Assembly (NCBI GenBank): GCA_965230065.1
Contig: OZ245942.1
Span: 620,001 to 684,000, forward strand
DNA from: G965230065 sp965230065
GTDB lineage: Bacteria > Bacteroidota > Bacteroidia > Cytophagales > Cyclobacteriaceae
DNA length: 64,000 bases
Reading direction: 5' to 3'
How positions within the stretch are numbered: position 1 is the first letter of the stretch; each line of letters begins with the position of its first letter. Shown here in pieces: positions 51,452-61,082 of the stretch. The notes beneath the pieces are model-generated. The model ran no database searches, was not told the origin of the DNA, and saw nothing but the letters and a program-made list of their open reading frames with translations. The translations under genes were made by a program, and so were the position numbers.

Positions 51452-52837
51452 CTACACTACTTTTTTCCTATCCTCTTCCCGCATTTTTCCAAAATATTTT
51501 TTGGCGGCTGCCCTTACTTTGGGCGCGAGCAACAGGGCTGCAATCATGTTGGGAATTGCCATCAACGCATACATACCGTCTACTAGGTTGATAACGGCTG
51601 AAATGGAAACAACGGCTCCCAGGACAATAGAAAACACATAAAAATAATTGAAGTAGTGCTGCCTGTGTGCCCCAAAAAGATACGAAAAACATTTGCCTCC
51701 ATAATAAGATAATGTAAAAAGCGAGGACAAAGAAAAGGTAAGCACCGAAATCACCAGAATATAACCACCCAAATTGTACGGAATAGCTTTGTTAAAGGCA
51801 TTGACCGTAAGCGTTACGCCATCGGCATCTGTTGTTTGCCACACGCCGGTAATCAGAATGGCAAGGGCTGTCATGGTGCATACAATGAGCGTATCAATGG
51901 CAGGCTCTACCATAGCTGCCAAGCCTTCGCGCACGGGTTCATCCGTTTTGGCTGCACCGTGCAACATGGGGGCCGTACCAATACCCGCTTCGTTGGAAAA
52001 AGCTGCCCGCCTGGCCCCGATTACAATGACACTGCCAACGGCTCCGCCCAACACCGCATTACCGGTAAAGGCATCGGTAATAATCAGGGCAAAGCAGGCT
52101 GGTATTTCTGTGTAGTTTACAATGAGAATATATAATACTGAAACCACATATACCACCACCATAGATGGCACCAGCATGCTGGCTACACGTGCAATGCGCT
52201 GTATGCCCCCAAAAATCACGATGGATACAAGCACCACAATTACAAGCCCGATGAGTAAATTGGAAATGAAAGATGGAGCTTCAATAATGCCATTGGGAAT
52301 GAGCACCACATCCCTGAATATTTGTGTGAGTTGGTTGGCCTGAAAGATGGGCAAAGGCCCAATAAGCCCTGCTATACAGAAAAATGCAGCCAATGGTTTC
52401 CATTTTTTACCTAATCCTTCCTGTATCACATACATGGGGCCGCCTTGTAATTTTCCGGCACTGTCGCGCCCCCGGTACAATACGGCGAGCGTACAGGTAA
52501 AAAATTTGGTAGCCATACCGAAAAAGGCACTTACCCACATCCAAAACAAGGCGCCGGGGCCTCCCATGGTAATGGCTACGGCAACTCCGGCAATATTGCC
52601 CATACCCACTGTGGCTGCCAATGCACTGGATACAGCTTCAAAGGGGCTTATCTCTCCCGGATCGTTGGGGTCATTGTATTTTCCCCGGAGTACATTGATC
52701 GCGTGGCCCAGGTAACGAAAAGGCAAAAAACGGGAGTAAATCATGAAAAAAGCCCCGCCACCCAGTAAAAGTACCAGCAGGTGCATACCCCAGGCCCATT
52801 CGCTAAATTGCGCTAAAATATCTTCTATGCGTTCCAA
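51452..52837 (-). CDS. Alanine/glycine:cation symporter (AGCS)
   Basis: A 461-residue transporter with about ten transmembrane helices. Family motifs include GEISPFEAVSSALAATVGMGNIAGVA and, later, RAAFSNEAGIGTAPMLHGAAKT. It imports alanine or glycine with Na+. It is single, with a short gap to the conserved hypothetical gene upstream. Sodium coupling here, as in the SSS carrier, fits a saline habitat. Confidence 0.94.
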   Translation of the reverse strand: MERIEDILAQFSEWAWGMHLLVLLLGGGAFFMIYSRFLPFRYLGHAINVLRGKYNDPNDPGEISPFEAVSSALAATVGMGNIAGVAVAITMGGPGALFWMWVSAFFGMATKFFTCTLAVLYRGRDSAGKLQGGPMYVIQEGLGKKWKPLAAFFCIAGLIGPLPIFQANQLTQIFRDVVLIPNGIIEAPSFISNLLIGLVIVVLVSIVIFGGIQRIARVASMLVPSMVVVYVVSVLYILIVNYTEIPACFALIITDAFTGNAVLGGAVGSVIVIGARRAAFSNEAGIGTAPMLHGAAKTDEPVREGLAAMVEPAIDTLIVCTMTALAILITGVWQTTDADGVTLTVNAFNKAIPYNLGGYILVISVLTFSLSSLFTLSYYGGKCFSYLFGAHRQHYFNYFYVFSIVLGAVVSISAVINLVDGMYALMAIPNMIAALLLAPKVRAAAKKYFGKMREEDRKKVV

Positions 52838-52918
52838 AAAACAATAAAATTGATTGAACGAATACTTACTTTAGCGAGAAAAGTACGAAATACAGAGCGA
52901 ATAAAAAATTATTTCAGG

Positions 52919-53368
52919 CTAGCTTACCAGTTTTTTCCACTCAGCAAAACGCTCGCTGATTTTCGCAGCTACCTTGTCATAATTTTCCCAGGAATCTTTT
53001 ACGTGATAAATTGAAGGTAAGTCGTCGGCAAGCAAAGTTTCATAATCTTTTTTGTAAATACCACCTCCGTAATAATAATAGGTAAAAAGGTTGCCTTCAT
53101 TCCCAAAAAGCTCAAAGCCCAGGTAACCATCCCAAATTTCACTTAAAATGGTACAACTGATCTCTCTGCGCTTAAACCTATAGATTTCTGTATAGGCTTC
53201 TTCTTCAAAATATTCAGAATACAGTTCCTGTTCTATGATCCACCCCAGATACATGCCAATATGGATGTAAGCTTGCTCAATAGGTAGGCTGTCTGGAAAA
53301 TTACCTAAAAAATGATTCTTGGCATTATCATAAATTGTCTTTTCTTTGGCTGTCTTTCCTTCGATCAT
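52919..53368 (-). CDS. Conserved hypothetical protein (DUF7832-like)
   Basis: A 149-residue cytoplasmic protein from the ATG at 53368; the TTG at 53407 is unlikely. The N-terminus reads YDNAKNHFLGNFPDSLPIEQ and then AYIHIGMYLGWIIEQ, a pattern I associate with DUF7832 proteins, by memory only. The rest is acidic and aromatic (YLGFELFGNEGNLFTYYYYGG). No catalytic motif is evident. It is divergent from apt. Confidence 0.6.
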   Translation of the reverse strand: MIEGKTAKEKTIYDNAKNHFLGNFPDSLPIEQAYIHIGMYLGWIIEQELYSEYFEEEAYTEIYRFKRREISCTILSEIWDGYLGFELFGNEGNLFTYYYYGGGIYKKDYETLLADDLPSIYHVKDSWENYDKVAAKISERFAEWKKLVS

Positions 53369-53491
53369 CAAATGGAATTTTAAGAATGGAAAAAAATGTT
53401 TCGTCAAAAGTATTAATAATAGTATTTAGAAAATTTTGATTATCCCGTCATATATTACTCAGTGAGAAATAGGTTTAGTTTAAAGCTTCTA

Positions 53492-53499
53492 TACCTTTG
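53492..53499 (+). promoter_or_regulatory. Candidate -7 element for apt
   Basis: TACCTTTG fits TAnnTTTG and lies 45 bases before the apt ATG. The -33 box is poor, so this is a weak call. Confidence 0.35.
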
Positions 53500-53543
53500 T
53501 AAGGCAAGCTGTTTATGCAGGTAAAAACCTGAAAAAATACAAT

Positions 53544-54065
53544 ATGCTCAATGATTTATCAGCACATATCAGAGATATTCCAGATTTTCCTCAAAAAGGT
53601 ATAGTATTCAAAGACCTCACCACCCTTCTCAAAAACCCGGAAGCTTTCGGGAAAGCAGCGAACCAATTATATGCTGCTGTGCCAGATAAAAATATTGATA
53701 AAGTAGTGGCGATAGAATCACGTGGGTTTATCTTCGGGGCGCTTTTAGCAGAAAAACTCAATGCCGGATTTGTGCCAGTACGCAAACCTGGAAAGCTGCC
53801 GGCCCAAACACTGCAGGCAAACTACCTTCTGGAGTATGGCAGTGATTCTTTAGAAATACATAAGGATGCCATTGCCCCGGGCGAACGCGTATTATTGCAC
53901 GACGATTTGCTGGCTACAGGAGGTACTGCCGAAGCAGCCTGCTCATTAATTGAGCAACTTGGGGGCGAAATTGTCTATATTTCTTTTTTGGTAGAGCTTG
54001 CCTTTCTGAAAGGAAAAGAAAAGCTGACCGATTATGCAGTCAGCTCGCTTCTAAAATACGATTGA
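53544..54065 (+). CDS. apt: Adenine phosphoribosyltransferase
   Basis: A 173-residue type I phosphoribosyltransferase. The start IRDIPDFPQKGIVFKDLTTLL is the family hallmark; ESRGFIFGALLA and the PRPP loop VLLHDDLLATGGTAEA are intact. It salvages adenine to AMP. It stands alone, with a small palindrome after the stop. Confidence 0.97.
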   Translation: MLNDLSAHIRDIPDFPQKGIVFKDLTTLLKNPEAFGKAANQLYAAVPDKNIDKVVAIESRGFIFGALLAEKLNAGFVPVRKPGKLPAQTLQANYLLEYGSDSLEIHKDAIAPGERVLLHDDLLATGGTAEAACSLIEQLGGEIVYISFLVELAFLKGKEKLTDYAVSSLLKYD

Positions 54066-54069
54066 TACG

Positions 54070-54092
54070 GAGAAGAGGGTTCCTCACTAGAA
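54070..54092. repeat. Short palindrome, copy 3
   Basis: The reverse strand reads CTAGTGAGGAACCCTCTTCT and resembles copies at 39475 and 8801 (CTGGCGAGGAACTTCCTCGG in one orientation). It lies 5 bases after the apt stop. Confidence 0.45.
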
Positions 54093-54109
54093 TGAGCGTT
54101 TTCCTTTTA

Positions 54110-56371
54110 TCAATCCTGCATTACTTTTTCTTCTTCAGGAAGCTCTTTATTTTCTAAGGCTTCCTCTTCTTCCTGATGGATGGTAGATGCATTTTTATCT
54201 TTACCGTAGAGTTCCGGGTCAGAAAAATCAATTACTTCCACTTTATTTACTTCTTCCAGGGTTATATTATAAAACTCTTTGTGGATGTTAAAGGGCCTTT
54301 CACCGTTCAGTGGGATCTTCTCATAATCGCCGTTTTCCTGCATTACATAGGCATTTACATTGTCGCGCAGGTTGTACTTCAACATATTAATCACCTGTTT
54401 TTTGATGGTTTCATCTACGATGAGGAAGAGTGATTCCAGGCGCCGCTCAAAACTTCTTACCATCACATCGGCACTCCCACCATATAGTTTTGGGACTCCA
54501 TTGTTATGAAAGTAAAACATGCGGGAATGCTCCAGGTAATCGCCCACGATAGAACGCACCGTAATATTTTCGCTCAGCCCGGCCCTGCCAGGGCGCAAAC
54601 AGCAAATACCCCGCACAATGAGTTTGATAGGTACACCCGCTTGCGAAGCCTTGTACATTTCTTCTATGGTTTCTTTATCTTCCAGTGAATTAATTTTTAT
54701 TACGATTCCACTTGGAAGTCCATTTTTCGCATTTTCGGCCTCATTACGGATCAGCGCAATAATCCGTTGCCGCATATTACGGGGCGCAGTGATCAGGTAT
54801 TGGTATTCCTCGGGCTGGGAATGCCCGGTAATGGCGTTGAAAAACTCGGATATGTCATGGGCATAGCCTTCATTGGTTGTTAATATGCCCAAATCAGTAT
54901 ACAGCCTGGCCGTTTGTTCATTGTAATTACCACTGGAAAGGTGTACATAACGGGTTACGTTTTTCTTTTCTTTTCTTACAATGAGCAATAGCTTGGTGTG
55001 CGTTTTCAAATTACCAATGCCGTAAATAACAAAGCAGCCTGCTTTTTGCAGCTTTTGTGCTTCCCGCAGGTTATTCTCTTCATCAAACCGGGCTTTTACC
55101 TCAAATAACACTGAAATGTGTTTTCCATTCTCAGCGGCTTTAAGCAATGCGGCGATAATCCGGGAGTCTTTTGCCAACCGATAAATCGTAAGTTTTATAG
55201 AAAGTACGTCAGGGTCTTCTGCTGCCTCTTCCAGCAATTCCAACAAAGGGAACAAGCTGTTGTAAGGCGTATGCAGCAAAATATCCTTGTTTTTTAGTAC
55301 TTCAAAAATATTGTCAGAGCCGGTCTTTGGATATGTTATGGGATAAACGGATGCCCGCTCATGGGGCAATTTATCTTTCAGGTCATAATGGTTTACAATT
55401 TGCCATAAAGAAGTCAGGTCCATCAAATCTGCTTTTTTATAGACAAATACGTTGTCTTTCTCCAAACCCCATCTGTTCATCAAAAGGCGGAGCATCCAAT
55501 GGTCGCACCCTTTTTCAACTTCAATGCGCACTACCCTGCCTGTTCTCCGGGTTTTTAGCTTTTGTTTGAGTTCTTCCAGAAAGTTGGCTTCTATGTCTTC
55601 ACTTTCATCCAGCGTAAAATCACCATTACGGGTGATGCGGAACAAATTGACTGAAATGATACGTACATTCCTGAATAAGCGGTTGATGTAGCGACGAATG
55701 ATGCTTTCAATGGGCACAAACACGATAAAATCCTCCCGCTCAAGCTCAAAAAAACGTGGCAGGTTTTGGGGTATCTGCACGAATGAAAGTTTTTTATGTG
55801 CATCTTTTTGACCGCCATTGGTGCTCCCTGCCCCAGTACTGGTAACCACCCCAAAAATCAGTATCCTGTTCATCAACATCGGAAAAGCGTGATATGTGTC
55901 GTATATCATGGGCGTAAGCATGGGGAAGATCGTTTTGGTAAAATAGTCTTCTATCTTTGATTGCTCCCGCTTCCTCAGTTTGCTAATATCCGTAATGATA
56001 TTGAACTCATTCTCTTGAAATTTGGGTACCAGGTTTTGTTCGTAATACTGATTTTGTGCCGTAAAAAAGTTCTGTATTTCCTGATAGAGTTTTTTCTTGA
56101 AAGGGCGCTCCCTCAATCCGGAATAATCAATCCGTTTCTTACCATAATCAAGGTAGTTATACAAACTGCCAACCCTCACCATAAAAAACTCATCAAGATT
56201 AGAGGAGGTAATGGCCATAAACTTGAGCTTTTCCAGCAGGGTACGATGCTCGTGTTTGGCCTGGTCCAGTACCCGGTAATTAAATTTTATCCAGCTTAAA
56301 TCTCGGCTGATGTAATCGCTGGAATCTATTGAAACTTGTATTCGGTCTACTTTTTCAGTCACTTTTGTCAT
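54110..56371 (-). CDS. ppk: Polyphosphate kinase 1
   Basis: A 753-residue Ppk1. The N-terminal helical domain starts with SSDYISRDLSWIKFNYRVLD; the phosphorylated His lies in NLKTHTKLLLIV, and HLSSGNYNEQTARLYTDLGI and HSRMFYFHNNG complete the phospholipase-D-like core. It makes polyphosphate from ATP reversibly. A few extra C-terminal acidic residues (EEEEALENKELPEEE) exceed the usual length. It is convergent with apt. Confidence 0.97.
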   Translation of the reverse strand: MTKVTEKVDRIQVSIDSSDYISRDLSWIKFNYRVLDQAKHEHRTLLEKLKFMAITSSNLDEFFMVRVGSLYNYLDYGKKRIDYSGLRERPFKKKLYQEIQNFFTAQNQYYEQNLVPKFQENEFNIITDISKLRKREQSKIEDYFTKTIFPMLTPMIYDTYHAFPMLMNRILIFGVVTSTGAGSTNGGQKDAHKKLSFVQIPQNLPRFFELEREDFIVFVPIESIIRRYINRLFRNVRIISVNLFRITRNGDFTLDESEDIEANFLEELKQKLKTRRTGRVVRIEVEKGCDHWMLRLLMNRWGLEKDNVFVYKKADLMDLTSLWQIVNHYDLKDKLPHERASVYPITYPKTGSDNIFEVLKNKDILLHTPYNSLFPLLELLEEAAEDPDVLSIKLTIYRLAKDSRIIAALLKAAENGKHISVLFEVKARFDEENNLREAQKLQKAGCFVIYGIGNLKTHTKLLLIVRKEKKNVTRYVHLSSGNYNEQTARLYTDLGILTTNEGYAHDISEFFNAITGHSQPEEYQYLITAPRNMRQRIIALIRNEAENAKNGLPSGIVIKINSLEDKETIEEMYKASQAGVPIKLIVRGICCLRPGRAGLSENITVRSIVGDYLEHSRMFYFHNNGVPKLYGGSADVMVRSFERRLESLFLIVDETIKKQVINMLKYNLRDNVNAYVMQENGDYEKIPLNGERPFNIHKEFYNITLEEVNKVEVIDFSDPELYGKDKNASTIHQEEEEALENKELPEEEKVMQD

Positions 56372-56496
56372 AATAAATGGGGGAATTATTGTGGTTTTGT
56401 TTTGTCTCTAAGTTACAAAGTACGGAAAGAACTGCCCAAAAGATGTTGGAAATAAAAGAGTTTCTCCGGCAATTTTTACCTGAAACGAAAAACCCT

Positions 56497-56541
56497 AAAT
56501 CCTAACCAAACATAGATTGTTTGGATCAGAATTTAGGATTT
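56497..56541. repeat. Compact hairpin with AAATCCTAA ends
   Basis: AAATCCTAA (56497-56505) with TTAGGATTT (56533-56541), and CCAAACA (56506-56512) with TGTTTGG (56518-56524), make a tight hairpin. It shares end sequences with the longer element at 43402-43551. It lies between gyrB and ppk. Confidence 0.55.
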
Positions 56542-56586
56542 CGTACAAGGGCTTTTTTTTCCTGTATTATCAGGAAAAACGAGGGC

Positions 56587-58563
56587 CTAAATATCTACAT
56601 TAGCATATTTGGCATTTTTCTCGATAAACTCCCTGCGAGGGGCTACTTCATCACCCATGAGCATAGAAAAAAGGTGATCGGCTTCCGCTGCCGAATCAAT
56701 GGTTACTAATTTAAGTTTGCGGGTTTCAGGATCCATGGTGGTTTCCCAAAGCTGTTGCGGATTCATCTCTCCAAGTCCTTTGTAACGCTGTACAGAAACA
56801 GAATCGGTTTTACCATCTTTTGCCAATTCCTGAACCACTGCTTTCCTTTCCTCTTCATTCCAGCAATACCGTTCTTCTTTTCCTCTTCTTATCAGGTACA
56901 GCGGAGGCAGTGCAATATACAAATAGCCCTTTTCTATAAGCTCATGCATATACCGGAAAAAGAGGGTCAAAATCAATGTACGAATATGACTGCCATCCAC
57001 ATCAGCATCTGTCATGATGATGATTTTGTGGTAACGCAGCTTCTCCAGGTTCAGGGCTTTTTCGTCATCTTCGACCCCAAAGCTCACACCCAGTGCCATG
57101 ATCATATTTTTGATCTCCTCGTTATCGTATATCTTGTGTTCCTGGGCTTTTTCTACATTTAAAATTTTTCCCCGTAGTGGCAAAATAGCCTGAAAAGCCC
57201 GGTCGCGGCCTTGTTTGGCACTTCCGCCTGCTGAATCACCTTCCACAAGGTACAATTCACATCTTCCGGGATCGGTGTCTGAGCAGTCGGCCAGCTTGCC
57301 GGGCAGCCCTGTGCCAGTGAGCACATTTTTTCGTTGTACCATTTCACGGGCTTTGCGGGCTGCATGCCGGGCCTGTGCGGCCAACACTACTTTTTGCACA
57401 ATAGTTTTTGCCTCTTTTGGGTGCTCTTCCAGAAAAGTAGACAGGGCATCGCCCATGCAGGTTTCTACTGCGCCCATTACATCAGAGTTGCCCAGTTTGG
57501 TTTTGGTTTGGCCTTCAAACTGAGGTTCTGCTACTTTTACAGAAATTACGGCAGTAAGCCCTTCCCTAAAATCGTCTCCGCTGACCTCAACTTTTACCTT
57601 GTCCAGCAAGCCAGATTTATCGGCATAAGATTTCAGCGTACGGGTAAGTGCCCGACGAAACCCTGCTACGTGCGTACCGCCTTCTATGGTATTGATATTG
57701 TTCACATAAGAAACCATATTTTCTGTATAAGAAGCATTGTAGGTAAGTGCCACTTGTACAGGCACGCCCCCTTTTTCGCCTTCTATATACACAGGCTCAG
57801 GAATAAGCATTTCCCGTCCTTTATCAAGATATCGGATAAACTCAATAAGCCCACCCTCAAAATAAAACTCTTCCGACTTATAATCCCCATTTTCTTTTTC
57901 CCGTAAATCTTTGAGACTAATGCGGATTCCAGCATTAAGGTATGCCAGTTCGCGCAGGCGGGCGGCAATGGTTTCGTACTTATACTCCAGCACATTGAAT
58001 ATTTCAGGATCGGGCCTGAAATGCACGATTGTACCGGTTTCCTCGGTTTCCCCTATCACTTCTACCTGGTGCAAAGGAACACCCCTTGAATATTTTTGCT
58101 CGAAGATTTTGCCATCACGGTGCACCGTAGCTTTCAGGTCAACAGAAAGTGCATTTACACAAGACACGCCCACACCGTGCAGCCCACCAGACACTTTATA
58201 AGTGTTTTTATCAAACTTACCACCAGCGTGCAGCACCGTCATTACCACTTCCAGGGCCGACCTTCCTTCTTTTTCGTGAATATCTGTTGGAATACCCCGC
58301 CCGTCATCAGTCACGGTAATGGAATTGTCTTCGTTAATAATTACGCTAATTTTGTCGCAATAGCCGGCCAGTGCTTCGTCAATAGAATTATCAACTACTT
58401 CGTATACCATGTGGTGCAGGCCTTTATGGCCTACATCCCCGATATACATTGCCGGACGCTTTCTTACAGCTTCCAGGCCTTCTAATACCTGAATGTTGCT
58501 GGCTGAATAAGAATTTGGGATAGTTTTTTTTGGATCCAATTTTGTTTCTTCTGCTTTACTCAT
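56587..58563 (-). CDS. gyrB: DNA gyrase subunit B
   Basis: A 658-residue type II topoisomerase ATPase subunit, complete. The GHKL site has EVVDNSIDEALAGYCD and DDGRGIPTDIHEKEG, and the gyrase loop TKTKLGNS precedes EGDSAGGSAKQGRDR. The TOPRIM metal site is DADVDGSHIRTLIL. The C-terminus has GLGEMNPQQLWETTMDPETR. It supplies ATP hydrolysis for DNA supercoiling. Start at 58563 is divergent from ftsK. Confidence 0.99.
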   Translation of the reverse strand: MSKAEETKLDPKKTIPNSYSASNIQVLEGLEAVRKRPAMYIGDVGHKGLHHMVYEVVDNSIDEALAGYCDKISVIINEDNSITVTDDGRGIPTDIHEKEGRSALEVVMTVLHAGGKFDKNTYKVSGGLHGVGVSCVNALSVDLKATVHRDGKIFEQKYSRGVPLHQVEVIGETEETGTIVHFRPDPEIFNVLEYKYETIAARLRELAYLNAGIRISLKDLREKENGDYKSEEFYFEGGLIEFIRYLDKGREMLIPEPVYIEGEKGGVPVQVALTYNASYTENMVSYVNNINTIEGGTHVAGFRRALTRTLKSYADKSGLLDKVKVEVSGDDFREGLTAVISVKVAEPQFEGQTKTKLGNSDVMGAVETCMGDALSTFLEEHPKEAKTIVQKVVLAAQARHAARKAREMVQRKNVLTGTGLPGKLADCSDTDPGRCELYLVEGDSAGGSAKQGRDRAFQAILPLRGKILNVEKAQEHKIYDNEEIKNMIMALGVSFGVEDDEKALNLEKLRYHKIIIMTDADVDGSHIRTLILTLFFRYMHELIEKGYLYIALPPLYLIRRGKEERYCWNEEERKAVVQELAKDGKTDSVSVQRYKGLGEMNPQQLWETTMDPETRKLKLVTIDSAAEADHLFSMLMGDEVAPRREFIEKNAKYANVDI

Positions 58564-58582
58564 ATGCTTTCATGCTATCGAG

Positions 58583-58590
58583 CAAAAATA
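58583..58590 (-). promoter_or_regulatory. Candidate -7 element for gyrB
   Basis: On the minus strand TATTTTTG matches TAnnTTTG 20 bases before the gyrB start. No good -33 box is found. Confidence 0.4.
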
Positions 58591-58623
58591 CAACAATTAT
58601 ATCTATTTTGCACTCGTTTTCCT

Positions 58624-58631
58624 TAGCTTTG
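58624..58631 (+). promoter_or_regulatory. Candidate -7 element for ftsK
   Basis: TAGCTTTG matches TAnnTTTG 26 bases before the ftsK ATG. A TTTG lies 13 bases upstream, shorter than the expected spacing. Confidence 0.4.
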
Positions 58632-58656
58632 TATATTTCGAGATAGTTTTAATCTG

Positions 58657-61050
58657 ATGGCAACAAATACATATAAAAAGACAAAAAAGAAGAAGAAAAA
58701 AAAGGCCCGTTTTAGCCTTAATTTTTTGAAAGACAGAAGGTTTCACCTTGTTTTTGGCTTTTTTCTGATTGTTACTTCCCTATACTTTTTCATTGCTTTT
58801 GTTTCGTATCTGTTTACCGGGCAAACAGACCAAAGCCTGATTGAGCCTGTGCTTAGTGGGGATATGAAAGATACGGGGCTGGAAGCTGAAAACTGGCTGG
58901 GTTTGCTGGGAGCGCTGATCGCTCATTATTTTATATTTAAATGGTTTGGCATCGCTTCTTTTTTGATCCCCCCACTGTTTTTTGTTATCGGATATAAAAT
59001 AGTTTTCAGAAAAGAATTACTACCCCTTTATCACTTTTTTGTGTTTGTGACCTTTGTATTGATTTGGTCGAGCCTGTTGTTTGGATATTTGGTAATTACG
59101 GCCGAAGGCACCGAGGCTTTCAGCTTTCTGGGTGGGGGTATTGGGTACGAACTGGCAGTCCTGTCCCACAGCATCATGGGTTGGGGCACTATTTTGCTGC
59201 TCGCCTTTGCGCTGATTGCATTTGTTGTGTATTTCTTCAACGTTACGCACTTGTTTGAATCCCGGAAGAAGGATGCACCACAAAAGACTCCTGCAAAACA
59301 AACTGTTGATAATGAACCTGTTGTTTCTGAAAACCATGAAAGTAATCCAGAACCCGTAGATATTGATGCAGGCAATGAGCTTGAAGAAGAGCAGCCGGAA
59401 GAGGTTTCAAGTGGAAGTATTGCCCTGGATATCAGTACATCAGAAGATTATAAGCCATCACAAAGTAAGGAAAAACCTGAGGAGTTGGCTTTAGAGGTGG
59501 AAGAGCAACCGGAGCAAGAAAAAACGGCCGACCATATTGAGAATTACGACCCTACCCTCGACCTGCCCAAGTATCGGCACCCTGAACCCGGCTTACTCGA
59601 CGAAACCAATGCTAACAAAGTGCAGGTTACTAAAGAAGAGCTGGAATCGAACAAGGATAAAATCCTGGAAACGCTTATCAATTTTAAAATTGGTATATCA
59701 AGCATCAAAGCAACTATTGGCCCTACGGTTACTTTGTATGAAATTGTGCCCGACCCGGGTGTGAAAATATCCAAGATTAAGAACCTCGAAGACGACATTG
59801 CCCTGAACCTGGCTGCATTGGGCATCCGCATCATTGCGCCTATTCCGGGCAAAGGCACCATTGGTATTGAAGTACCTAACAAAAACCGGGAGATTGTAAG
59901 TATGCATTCGGTAATGACTACCGAAAAATTCATGAAAAGTAACAAAGAACTTCCGGTTATTCTGGGTAAAACGGTGTCTAATGAATTGTACATCACTGAC
60001 CTGGCCCAAATGCCTCACTTACTCATGGCTGGCGCTACCGGGCAAGGAAAATCCGTAGGCCTGAATGTACTGCTTACTTCTTTGGTTTATAAAAAACACC
60101 CTTCCCAGCTTAAATTTGTACTGGTAGACCCCAAAATGGTAGAGTTATCCCTTTTCCGAAAACTGGAAAGGCATTTTCTGGCAAAATTACCCGATGCTGA
60201 AGAAGCTATTATAACAGATACGAAGAAAGTAGTAAATACTTTGAATTCACTCTGTATAGAGATGGATAACCGATACGACCTGCTAAAAGACGGGGCTTGC
60301 CGTAACTTAAAAGAGTACAACACAAAGTTTGTGAAGCGTAAACTTAATCCCGAAAAAGGGCATCGCTTTTTGCCATATATTGTGCTGGTAATTGACGAAC
60401 TGGCCGACCTGATGATGACAGCGGGGAAGGAAGTAGAAATGCCCATTGCCCGCCTCGCTCAAAAAGCCCGTGCCATTGGCATTCATCTGGTAGTTGCCAC
60501 ACAGCGGCCCTCCGTGAATGTGATTACGGGTATTATCAAGGCCAACTTTCCGGCCCGATGGTCATTCAGGGTTACTTCAAAGGTAGACTCCCGCACCATT
60601 CTTGATACAGGAGGGGCCGAACAACTCGTGGGTATGGGAGACACACTGCTTTCAATGGGCTCAGACCTGATACGGGTACAATGTCCTTTTATAGACACAC
60701 CCGAAGTGGATAATATCTGTGAATTTATTGGTTCACAACGAGGTTATGAATCGGCTTACATTCTGCCTGAGTATGTTGATGATGAAAGCGGGCAGGGTGC
60801 AGGTGAAGTAGATACAAAAAATCTGGATCCTATGTACGAAGAGGCTGCCCGGGTTATCGTAATCAACCAGCAAGGCAGTACTTCGCTGTTACAACGTAAA
60901 TTAAAAATTGGCTATAATCGCGCGGGCAGGCTCATAGACCAACTGGAAGCAACCGGGATTGTAGGCCCGTTTGAGGGGAGCAAAGCCAGGGAGGTATTGG
61001 TATCAGACGAGCAAAGTTTGGAACAGTTATTGAAAGATACATTAATGTAA
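58657..61050 (+). CDS. ftsK: DNA translocase FtsK/SpoIIIE
   Basis: A 797-residue motor protein. The N-terminus is basic, then about four transmembrane helices (residues ~35-195) and a Glu/Pro-rich linker (205-305). The motor has GATGQGKSVGLNVLL (Walker A) and VLVIDELADLMM (Walker B), ATQRPSVNVITG after it, and a C-terminal gamma domain (SLLQRKLKIGYNRAGRLIDQLE). It moves chromosome ends through the septum. LolA follows 32 bases later. Confidence 0.97.
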   Translation: MATNTYKKTKKKKKKKARFSLNFLKDRRFHLVFGFFLIVTSLYFFIAFVSYLFTGQTDQSLIEPVLSGDMKDTGLEAENWLGLLGALIAHYFIFKWFGIASFLIPPLFFVIGYKIVFRKELLPLYHFFVFVTFVLIWSSLLFGYLVITAEGTEAFSFLGGGIGYELAVLSHSIMGWGTILLLAFALIAFVVYFFNVTHLFESRKKDAPQKTPAKQTVDNEPVVSENHESNPEPVDIDAGNELEEEQPEEVSSGSIALDISTSEDYKPSQSKEKPEELALEVEEQPEQEKTADHIENYDPTLDLPKYRHPEPGLLDETNANKVQVTKEELESNKDKILETLINFKIGISSIKATIGPTVTLYEIVPDPGVKISKIKNLEDDIALNLAALGIRIIAPIPGKGTIGIEVPNKNREIVSMHSVMTTEKFMKSNKELPVILGKTVSNELYITDLAQMPHLLMAGATGQGKSVGLNVLLTSLVYKKHPSQLKFVLVDPKMVELSLFRKLERHFLAKLPDAEEAIITDTKKVVNTLNSLCIEMDNRYDLLKDGACRNLKEYNTKFVKRKLNPEKGHRFLPYIVLVIDELADLMMTAGKEVEMPIARLAQKARAIGIHLVVATQRPSVNVITGIIKANFPARWSFRVTSKVDSRTILDTGGAEQLVGMGDTLLSMGSDLIRVQCPFIDTPEVDNICEFIGSQRGYESAYILPEYVDDESGQGAGEVDTKNLDPMYEEAARVIVINQQGSTSLLQRKLKIGYNRAGRLIDQLEATGIVGPFEGSKAREVLVSDEQSLEQLLKDTLM

Positions 61051-61082
61051 GATTAGCATACAGAAACGATTAAAATATTTAT

